A stretch of DNA of 5,057 nt, taken from contig JALOPO010000387.1 of assembly GCA_025453855.1 (NCBI GenBank), positions 1-5,057 of the forward strand, in the 5' to 3' direction. The stretch is from Gemmatimonadaceae bacterium (GTDB taxonomy: Bacteria; Gemmatimonadota; Gemmatimonadetes; Gemmatimonadales; Gemmatimonadaceae). Made by a program: the position numbers and the translations under genes. Under the pieces are notes generated by a model. That model made no database searches. It was not told where the DNA came from and was given only the letters and a program-made list of their open reading frames with translations. Below, in pieces: positions 1-5,057 of the stretch. How positions within the stretch are numbered: the stretch's first letter is position 1; each line of letters starts with the position of its first letter.

Positions 1-750
1 GCGTCGCGCCGAGCGGACATTCCGCGGGATGTGCTGGCACGGCTGAACGAGGGGACGCTGGAGACGGCGACGCTCGCGGAGGGGCTGGCGATCGACTTCG
101 CGACGCTGCTGGGGCATGCGGTGCCACGCATCGGCGATGACGCGCTCGCGAGCATGGCCGCGGCGCAGCCGGCGGGGGTCACGCGGCGGATGGCGGTCGC
201 GGGGACGCTCCTCCTCGAGCGGCTCGGCCTCGACGGCGCGCGCGCACTCGGCACGCACCCGAGCGACACGGTGCGCGGCTGGGTGGCGTACGCGATCGCG
301 GCGGCACCGGGGCGCACGCTCGCGGAGCGACTGACGATGCTGCGTCCGCTGGCCGACGACCCCCACTTCGGCGTGCGGGAATGGGCCTGGCTCGCGGTGC
401 GCCCGCACGTCGCCGACGATGTCCCCGGCGCGCTCACCCTCCTCGCACCGTGGGTGCTCGACCCGCGCGAGACGACGCGCCGCTTCGCCATCGAGCTCAC
501 GCGCCCCCGCGGCGTCTGGTCCCCGCACCTCGCCCCGCTCGTGCGCGACCCCGCGCTCGCCCTCCCCCTCCTCGACCCGGTCCGCGCCGACCCTGCCCGC
601 TACGTGCAGGACTCCGTCGCCAACTGGCTCAACGACGCCGGCAAGTCGTCCCCCGACTTCGTGCGCACCCTCTGCGCACGCTGGCGTTCCGAGTCGCCCG
701 TCCCCGCCACCACCTACATCTGCCGCCGCGCCCAGCGATCGCTCGCCTGA
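1..750 (+). CDS. DNA alkylation repair protein, HEAT-like repeat glycosylase family (5' partial)
   Basis: Resembles the ALK (AlkC/AlkD-type) superfamily, whose characterised members excise alkylated purines from DNA using a curved solenoid of helical HEAT-like repeats in the cytoplasm. The frame is open from base 1 to TGA at 748-750, giving 249 codons of protein. A GTG at base 31 could start a shorter protein, but the residues before it (DIPRDVL) run smoothly into the family-like pattern ending in ETATLAEGLAIDF, so I infer that the true start lies upstream. Numbering from that GTG, family-like stretches are SDTVRGWVAYA (78-88), ADDPHFGVREWAWLAVRPH (108-126), TRRFAIELTRPRGVW (149-163) and DPARYVQDSVANWLNDAGKS (187-206). 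These are paired-helix repeats with the Arg/Trp-rich surfaces expected for DNA backbone contact. I did not assign a catalytic residue, and which ALK subfamily it belongs to is unsettled. It is convergent with the FadL-like gene, and no clear terminator follows it. Confidence 0.85.
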   Translation, partial: ASRRADIPRDVLARLNEGTLETATLAEGLAIDFATLLGHAVPRIGDDALASMAAAQPAGVTRRMAVAGTLLLERLGLDGARALGTHPSDTVRGWVAYAIAAAPGRTLAERLTMLRPLADDPHFGVREWAWLAVRPHVADDVPGALTLLAPWVLDPRETTRRFAIELTRPRGVWSPHLAPLVRDPALALPLLDPVRADPARYVQDSVANWLNDAGKSSPDFVRTLCARWRSESPVPATTYICRRAQRSLA

Positions 751-770
751 TCGGTTGTCATCGCGACATC

Positions 771-933
771 GCTACTGCAGGACGCGATGATGCGAAGGGA
801 CGCGAGGGAGCGCGATGCACCGACCCGGAATTGCCGACGGTGCGAGCGACAGCTTCCGCCCACTCGGCACCCATCAACAGTCAGTCCATCGCGCTCCCTC
901 GCGCCCCATCGCATCATCGCGTCCCGCAGTGGC
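771..933. repeat. Long inverted repeat, 47-base arms around a 69-base loop
   Basis: The left arm is 771-817 and the right arm 887-933. The right arm's reverse complement matches the left arm at 43 of 47 positions; mismatches fall at left-arm bases 773, 779, 796 and 800. The inner 38 bases (780-817 with 887-924) match at 36 of 38. The spacer is 818-886. It lies between two convergent genes and begins 21 bases after the alkylation repair stop codon. A transcript from either strand could fold into a very long hairpin. Possible natures are a dispersed palindromic repeat, a small non-autonomous mobile element with long terminal inverted repeats, or a bidirectional transcription barrier. No convincing flanking target duplication is visible. 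Short open frames across it only reflect the repeat and look non-coding. Confidence 0.85.
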
Positions 934-961
934 CGTGCACGACACCTCCCGTTCGCTCCAA

Positions 962-1078
962 CGGTCTCCGTCCTCCGGTCGTCCCCGTTCCCCCGCTCTC
1001 CCTGTCTGTTCGAACTGCACGGACAGCGGAGGAACGGAGAAAAGCAAAGAAATTGAGACGCCCGTAAAACGGAGACGG
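962..1078. repeat. Nested imperfect palindrome centred on GTTCGAAC
   Basis: The centre is the perfect 8-base palindrome GTTCGAAC at 1008-1015. Inner arms GTCTGT (1004-1009) and ACGGAC (1019-1024) pair at 5 of 6. After a 6-base bulge (998-1003), arms 982-997 and 1025-1040 pair at 14 of 16. Further out, GTCTCCGT (964-971) and ACGGAGAC (1069-1076) pair perfectly across a large internal loop. AACGGAGA also occurs twice in the same direction (1033-1040 and 1068-1075). The stretch 1040-1054 is markedly A/T-rich for this genome. It resembles dispersed palindromic intergenic repeats of GC-rich bacteria, but copies elsewhere cannot be checked here. Confidence 0.6.
1040..1073 (-). terminator. Weak candidate terminator for the FadL-like gene
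   Basis: Read on the minus strand, downstream of the FadL-like stop codon, a short hairpin forms from CCGT-TTT-ACGG (plus-strand 1062-1072; one extra G-U pair is possible). About eight bases later comes a T-rich run (plus-strand 1054 down to 1040). The stem is short and the T-run is offset and interrupted, so this is not a textbook intrinsic terminator. The larger palindrome beyond it (982-1040) could also help end transcription. Confidence 0.25.
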
Positions 1079-1130
1079 CAGGCGCGCGCGGTGATGTCGC
1101 CCCGTCGATCGCCTGGACGAGTGTCCCGTC

Positions 1131-2579
1131 TCAGCGTGGCATGCGGCCGCCGCTGAAGGCGTAGGCGAGGGAGAGGTTCACGAGATGCGCGTCGAAGCGG
1201 AAGGTGCCGTTGTTCTGGGCGGCGTCGCCGGCGACGGTGCGGCCGCGACGGTCGCGCTGGTCGAGGTACATGTAGGCGACGTCGGCACGGAGACGGTTGG
1301 AGAGCTGCGCGCCCAGTCCGGCCGTGTAGGCGTTGCGCCCGGCCTCGGGGAGCACCGGCGTCACCGACTGCGCGGGCGCCGCGGCCTCGTTGCTGGCCCA
1401 GCCCAGTCGGAACGCGGTGCCGCCGGTGAACTCGTACTCCACGCCGGTGCGCCAGCTCCACGTCGCGCGATAGTCCTGCACCAGCGTCTCGCTCGGCAAC
1501 CGCTCGAAGTCGAGCCGCACGCGATCGAAGACCTCCCAGTTGGTCCACTGCGCGTCGAAGAGGAGCTTGAGCGCCCCCGCGGGGCGCAGCATCACGCCGA
1601 CCACCGCCTGCTCGGGCGTGCGCAGGATCGTGCGTGCCTGCTGGTCGGCGAGCAGGCCGTCGGGCGCGAACTGCGCGGCGACGAGCGTGTCGAACGGCGT
1701 CCCCTGCCGGATGAGGATCTGCGACGGATTGGCCGGATTGCGCACGTCGGCCGGCACGGTGCGGCCGGTGAGGAGACGCGTGATGTCGGCCTCGCCGCCG
1801 CGGTAGCGGTACGTCTGCCGCGAGAGGTAGCGCGCGCCGAGCGCGATGCGATCGCCACCGCGCAGGAGGAGGCCCGCGTTCCAGCCGAAGGCCCAGTCGT
1901 TGGCGGTGAGGTTCACGTCGGCGAAGTCGGTGCCGGCGGGTGCGCCGATGGTGCCGAACGTCACGCCGGGAATGCCGGTCTGCTGCGCGGCGAGGTCGAG
2001 GCGCCGCTGCAGCCGTACGGCGCTGTAGCCGAAGTTGAGCCCGCCCCCGATCGAGAGCGGCCCCACGCGCGTGGCGAGCGTCGGCTGGAGCTGCGTGACG
2101 CGCAGCACGCTGCGGCTCCCCACGAAGCGTCCCTCGCTGTTCGGCGCCCAGGTGAGCGAGAGGCCGTACGGATTGTAGACCGCGAGCCCGCCGGTGAAGC
2201 CCCAGCGCATGGGCCCGACGAGATACAGGTTCGGACTCACCACCGGATCGCGCTCGAGATCGGTGACGCGCCCGGTGGTGCCATTCGTGAACGTGCCGCC
2301 CGGCACCACCACCGTGCTGCCGAGTCCCGCGAGCGCGGGCATGCCGGCGAGGCCGGCGGGGTTGAAGACCATCGTCGAGCCGTCGGCGCAGGGTGCGGCG
2401 GCGGCGGCGCCACCACGCGCCATCGCGCAGGCGCCCTGTTCGTAGAGGCCGTAGCCCTGTGCGGCCAGGGGCGCGTGAGGGCGCGCCGCCGCCACGGCCA
2501 TGAAGATCGATGCGAAGACGAGCGGGCGACGCGGCGGCGACGGCAGTACGGCACGCGAACCGACGAGCGGATCGGGCAT
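1131..2579 (-). CDS. FadL/OmpP1/TodX-family outer-membrane channel for hydrophobic compounds
   Basis: Predicted 14-strand outer-membrane beta-barrel of the FadL family, which carries long-chain fatty acids or aromatic compounds across the outer membrane; the substrate here is unknown. It is 482 residues, normal for the family. Residues 1-40 form a signal peptide: basic RR (17-18), hydrophobic 19-32, likely cleavage after LAA (38-40), giving a mature protein starting QGYGLYEQG. The hallmark N-terminal hatch is present: GYGLYEQGACAMARGGA (42-58), then DGSTMVFNPAGLAGM (66-80) with the NPAG motif. The rest alternates Gly/aromatic-rich strands and polar loops. The last strand ends YAF (473-475), followed by a seven-residue tail, so the usual terminal Phe is not the last residue. 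The only two cysteines, C51 and C64, both lie in the hatch. The ATG is the first start after an in-frame TGA (plus-strand 2619-2621) and has GAGG seven bases upstream. It is convergent with the alkylation repair gene and divergent from the acylase. Confidence 0.92.
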   Translation of the reverse strand: MPDPLVGSRAVLPSPPRRPLVFASIFMAVAAARPHAPLAAQGYGLYEQGACAMARGGAAAAAPCADGSTMVFNPAGLAGMPALAGLGSTVVVPGGTFTNGTTGRVTDLERDPVVSPNLYLVGPMRWGFTGGLAVYNPYGLSLTWAPNSEGRFVGSRSVLRVTQLQPTLATRVGPLSIGGGLNFGYSAVRLQRRLDLAAQQTGIPGVTFGTIGAPAGTDFADVNLTANDWAFGWNAGLLLRGGDRIALGARYLSRQTYRYRGGEADITRLLTGRTVPADVRNPANPSQILIRQGTPFDTLVAAQFAPDGLLADQQARTILRTPEQAVVGVMLRPAGALKLLFDAQWTNWEVFDRVRLDFERLPSETLVQDYRATWSWRTGVEYEFTGGTAFRLGWASNEAAAPAQSVTPVLPEAGRNAYTAGLGAQLSNRLRADVAYMYLDQRDRRGRTVAGDAAQNNGTFRFDAHLVNLSLAYAFSGGRMPR

Positions 2580-2586
2580 CGGCAGA

Positions 2587-2590
2587 CCTC
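2587..2590 (-). promoter_or_regulatory. Ribosome binding site of the FadL-like gene
   Basis: On the minus strand GAGG lies seven bases before the ATG (2577-2579). This is a good Shine-Dalgarno match and spacing, and it supports the chosen start over an internal ATG at codon 27, which would remove most of the signal peptide. Confidence 0.6.
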
Positions 2591-2745
2591 GAGTGCGCGA
2601 CCGGCGATCGGCGCCGGATCACGGAAGCAGGGCAATGCTGGATGATGTCGCGCGGTGGCGCATCGGCGGAGTGTCTCCCGGTTGTCGGCGAAAGGCGTGC
2701 CGGGCGCGACGGCGCACCACGCGAACGACGGTCGTGCCCGCTGCG

Positions 2746-2751
2746 TAGCTT
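2746..2751 (+). promoter_or_regulatory. Possible -10 element (TAGCTT) for the acylase gene
   Basis: TAGCTT is one of the few A/T-containing hexamers in the divergent region that resembles a TAnnnT -10 box. It would place a transcript start near 2758, about 36-45 bases before the ATGs at 2794 and 2803, or about 130 bases before the ATG at 2887. No good -35 hexamer sits 16-18 bases upstream, so the call is weak. Confidence 0.2.
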
Positions 2752-2886
2752 GGTCGCGCGCATCATCGACGCCACAGGCCCGTTCACCTCAGCATGCATC
2801 CGATGACCCGTCGCCCGCTCGCATCGCGCGCCGTTCCGGCCACTCGGTCGGTGGTTCCCCGTCGCGCGGTCACGCATGCGTCCGCC

Positions 2887-5057
2887 ATGCGACGTGCCTG
2901 CGCCTCGGGCGCCCTCGCCGCCGCCAGCATCGTGCTCGGCGCCTGCGGCACGTCGCGATCGGCGACGACCACGACGGCATCGACGCCCCCCACCGGCGCT
3001 GCGCGCGACGCCGACAGCGCACGCCTTGCCGGCATCGCGGCACGCGTCACGATCACGCGCGACGACTGGGGGATCCCGCACATCCACGGCCCCACCGACG
3101 CCGACGCCGTCTTCGGCATGATGTACGCGCAGGGCGAGGACGACTTCCCGGCCGACTTACGCGCGCTCATGGACGCGTGGGCCGATGGGCTCAACTGGTT
3201 CCTGCGCACCAATCCGCAGGTCACGCCGCGTGCGATCACGCGCTTCGAACCGTGGATGGCGCTCTCGTTCACCGAGGGGAGCATCGGCGGCGACATCGAG
3301 GGGGTGTCGCTGGGCGGGATCCGCGCCTTCTACGAGACGCCGCCCGCCCCCCCGGCCGGTGGCGGACGCGCGGGTGCCGCACGCACGCGCGAGGCGTTTC
3401 GCGAGGACGGGACGATGTCGACGGCGATCCGCTCGCACGACGACGCGCGGCGCGACGCGCTCCTCGACTCGGTGCCGGGCGGCTCGAACGGGATCGCGCT
3501 CGCCCCGTCGCGCACCGCGAGCGGGCGTGCGCTGCTCCTCATCAACCCGCACACGTCGCACTACTTCCGCAGCGAGGCGCAGGTGCGGAGCGACGCCGGG
3601 CTCGACGTCTACGGCGCGAGCACGTGGGGGCAGTTCTTCGTCTACCAGGGCTTCAACGCGCGACTCGGCTGGATGCACACGTCGGCCTATCCCGACGTCG
3701 TCGACGAGTACGCCGAGACGGTGGAGCTGCGTGACGGCGTGCCGCACTACCGGTACGGGACCACGTGGCGCCCCATGACCGCGCGCACGGTGACGCTCCG
3801 CGTGCGCACCGCCGCCGGCCTCGTGCCGCGCACGATCACCACCTGGCACACGCATCACGGGCCGATCACGCGCCGCGAGGGCGACCGCTGGATCGCGACG
3901 CGCCTCATGGACACGCCGATCGCCGCGCTGCGCCAGAGCTACGGGCGCACGAAGGCGCGCACGCTGGCCGAGTTCCGTGCGGTGATGGCGCTGCAGGCCA
4001 ACTCGTCGAACGCCACCGTCTACGCCGACGCCGACGGCAACATCGCCTACTTCCATCCCAACTTCGTCCCGGTGCGCGACACCGCCTTCGACTGGGACAG
4101 GCCCGTCGACGGGAGCGATCCGGCGACCGAGTGGCGCGGCGTGCACCCGCCGGCGGAGCTGCCCAACACGATCAACCCGCGCGGCGGCTTCATCCAGAAC
4201 ACGAACAACTGGCCATACACCGCCGCCGGTCCGAGCGAGAGTCCGCGCTCGCGCGACTTCCCGCGCTACATGGATCGCGCCGGCGAGAACCCGCGGGGCA
4301 TCCACGCGCTGCGCGTGATCGGCGACCGGCGCGACTTCACCGCCGCCACCCTGCGCGACGCCGCGTACGATCCCGATGTCACCGCCTTCGAGCCGCTTCT
4401 CCCGCTGCTCGTCCGCGCGTACGACGCCCTCCCGGCCGGCGACGCGCGCCGCACGCGGCTGGCAGAGCCGGTGGCGGTGCTGCGCGCGTGGGATCGTCGC
4501 TGGAGCACGACCAGCGAGGCGACGACGCTCGCCATCTTCTGGGGCGAGGAGCTCTGGCGGCGCAGCGCCCCCGGTGCCGGCGCCGCGCGCCTCTCGCCGT
4601 ACGAGTGGATGGCGACGCGCCTCACCGACGCCCAGCGCATCGACGCGCTCGCCGTCGCGGTCGACACGCTCACCGGCCGCTTCGGCACCTGGCGCCGCCC
4701 GTGGGGCGAGGTGAACCGCTTCCAGCGCCTCGCGAACGCGATCACCCCCACTTTCGACGACGCGCAGCCGAGCGAGGCGGTCGGCTTCACGAGCGCGCGG
4801 TGGGGATCGCTGGCCAGCTTCGACGCGCGTCGCACCACCAGCACGCGGCGCATCTACGGGACCTACGGCAACAGCTTCGTCGCCGTCGTCGAGTTCGGCC
4901 CGCGCGTGCGCGCACAGGCGATCATGGCCGGCGGCCAGTCGGGCGACTCCACCTCGCGCCACTTCCGCGACCAGGCGTCTCGCTACGCCCGCGGTGCGCT
5001 GCGCGACGTCTACCTCACCGACGCCGACCTCGCCGGCCACGTCGAGCGCAGCTACCG
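2887..5057 (+). CDS. Penicillin acylase / AHL acylase family lipoprotein, Ntn-hydrolase (3' partial)
   Basis: Ntn-hydrolase of the penicillin acylase/PvdQ family, which cleaves amide bonds of N-acyl compounds (beta-lactams, acyl-homoserine lactones or others; substrate not predictable). Frame 1 is open to the right edge. The ATG at 2887 gives an ideal lipoprotein signal (RR, hydrophobic 9-18, lipobox LGAC with Cys20). In-frame ATGs at 2794 and 2803 would add 31 or 28 residues ahead of it, and none of the three has a good ribosome site. The alpha part has DDWGIPHI (59-66), FGMMYAQGEDDF (76-87) and RFEPWMALSFTEGSIGGDIE (119-138). The precursor should self-cleave at GG|SNGIALAPSRTASG, freeing nucleophile Ser200; His222 occupies beta position 23, as in PvdQ. 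The oxyanion strand is probably GWMHTS (261-266) and the catalytic Asn is in ANSSN (371-375). NTNNWPY and MDRAGENPRG follow. The final GHVERSY resembles the family C terminus, so only a few codons are probably missing. Odd: the alpha part looks about 40-50 residues short after DDF, near a rare TTA codon (3157-3159), and the linker before Ser200 is long. Confidence 0.93.
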   Translation, partial: MRRACASGALAAASIVLGACGTSRSATTTTASTPPTGAARDADSARLAGIAARVTITRDDWGIPHIHGPTDADAVFGMMYAQGEDDFPADLRALMDAWADGLNWFLRTNPQVTPRAITRFEPWMALSFTEGSIGGDIEGVSLGGIRAFYETPPAPPAGGGRAGAARTREAFREDGTMSTAIRSHDDARRDALLDSVPGGSNGIALAPSRTASGRALLLINPHTSHYFRSEAQVRSDAGLDVYGASTWGQFFVYQGFNARLGWMHTSAYPDVVDEYAETVELRDGVPHYRYGTTWRPMTARTVTLRVRTAAGLVPRTITTWHTHHGPITRREGDRWIATRLMDTPIAALRQSYGRTKARTLAEFRAVMALQANSSNATVYADADGNIAYFHPNFVPVRDTAFDWDRPVDGSDPATEWRGVHPPAELPNTINPRGGFIQNTNNWPYTAAGPSESPRSRDFPRYMDRAGENPRGIHALRVIGDRRDFTAATLRDAAYDPDVTAFEPLLPLLVRAYDALPAGDARRTRLAEPVAVLRAWDRRWSTTSEATTLAIFWGEELWRRSAPGAGAARLSPYEWMATRLTDAQRIDALAVAVDTLTGRFGTWRRPWGEVNRFQRLANAITPTFDDAQPSEAVGFTSARWGSLASFDARRTTSTRRIYGTYGNSFVAVVEFGPRVRAQAIMAGGQSGDSTSRHFRDQASRYARGALRDVYLTDADLAGHVERSY

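Larger units (their letters stand above)
2580..2886. promoter_or_regulatory. Divergent intergenic region between the FadL-like and acylase genes
   Basis: About 307 bases separate the two divergently oriented starts, or 214 if the acylase starts at 2794. Promoters for both must lie here or overlap the neighbouring 5' ends. A perfect dyad CCGGCG-5-CGCCGG spans 2601-2617, just upstream of the FadL-like ribosome site, and a short dyad ACGAC-1-GTCGT spans 2725-2735. Both are small enough to occur by chance in such GC-rich DNA. I see no clear -35/-10 pair for the minus-strand gene. The part from 2794 onward is open in the acylase frame and may encode an N-terminal extension. Confidence 0.4.

Noticed and set aside
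734..743. AGCGATCGCT, a perfect 10-base palindrome at the end of the alkylation repair gene
   Set aside because: It lies inside codons, and short palindromes of this composition are expected by chance in GC-rich DNA.
764..944. CGACA at 764-768 and 940-944 as a target-site duplication around the long inverted repeat
   Set aside because: The two copies are only five bases and sit at unequal distances from the repeat ends, so this is likely chance.
714..1156. Several short open frames of 67-113 residues in the convergent intergenic region
   Set aside because: They run through both palindromes, and similar peptides (MMRRDARERD and MMRWGARERD) appear on opposite strands only because of the inverted repeat. 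No ribosome site or protein motif supports them.
2601..2617. CCGGCG-5-CGCCGG dyad as an operator or riboswitch stem before the FadL-like gene
   Set aside because: Six-base GC-only arms are common by chance in this genome, and no second matching site or regulator gene is present to support an operator.
1185..2645. Plus-strand open frame of 486 residues opposite the FadL-like gene
   Set aside because: It is antisense to a gene with a clear signal peptide, the family motif NPAG and a ribosome site. The translated product is low in complexity and unrecognisable.
874..3087. Long minus-strand open frame of 737 residues over the FadL-like gene and both intergenic regions
   Set aside because: It overlaps the FadL-like gene in another frame and the 5' end of the acylase on the other strand. 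Its composition is dominated by Arg and Ala, with no domain signature.
2655..3734. Plus-strand open frame of 359 residues overlapping the acylase start
   Set aside because: It is out of frame with the acylase and extremely Arg/His-rich with no motif; a GC-skew artefact.
3157..5040. Long minus-strand open frame of 627 residues opposite the acylase
   Set aside because: It is exactly antisense to the acylase codons, is Arg/Ala/Val/Glu-rich without recognisable motifs, and arises from the scarcity of stop codons on the opposite strand of GC-rich genes.

Overview
The window is very GC-rich, with strong G/C preference at third codon positions. It reads as part of a bacterial chromosome. The gene families and the wording of the FadL-like and acylase proteins resemble Gemmatimonadota or a similar high-GC Gram-negative soil lineage. 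That assignment rests on remembered family resemblance only. The presence of an outer-membrane barrel protein and a lipoprotein supports a cell with two membranes.

Layout. (1) Bases 1-750, plus strand: the 3' part of a DNA alkylation repair protein built from HEAT-like repeats; its true start lies to the left of the window. (2) Bases 751-1130: a 380-base gap between two convergent genes. It has no convincing gene but carries two large palindromic structures: a near-perfect 47-base inverted repeat (771-817 with 887-933) and a looser nested palindrome centred on about 1011 (962-1078). A weak terminator-like hairpin for the minus-strand gene sits inside the second one. (3) Bases 1131-2579, minus strand: a complete FadL/OmpP1/TodX-type outer-membrane channel for hydrophobic compounds. 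(4) Bases 2580-2886: the divergent intergenic region, which must hold promoters for both flanking genes; only weak candidate sites are visible. (5) Bases 2887-5057, plus strand: a penicillin acylase / acyl-homoserine-lactone acylase family Ntn-hydrolase with a lipoprotein signal. It runs off the right edge, probably within a few codons of its end.

How they may work together. The FadL-like channel and the acylase are transcribed divergently from one short region. A channel that admits hydrophobic molecules and a periplasmic, lipid-anchored enzyme that cleaves N-acyl amides would make a sensible uptake-and-degradation pair, but this is inference from position and family. The alkylation repair gene shows no functional link to them.

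The most notable points are an apparent in-frame loss of roughly 40-50 residues from the alpha part of the acylase (around bases 3147-3166) despite an intact catalytic core, and the two palindromes between the convergent genes. No RNA gene, CRISPR array, transposase or phage gene was seen.
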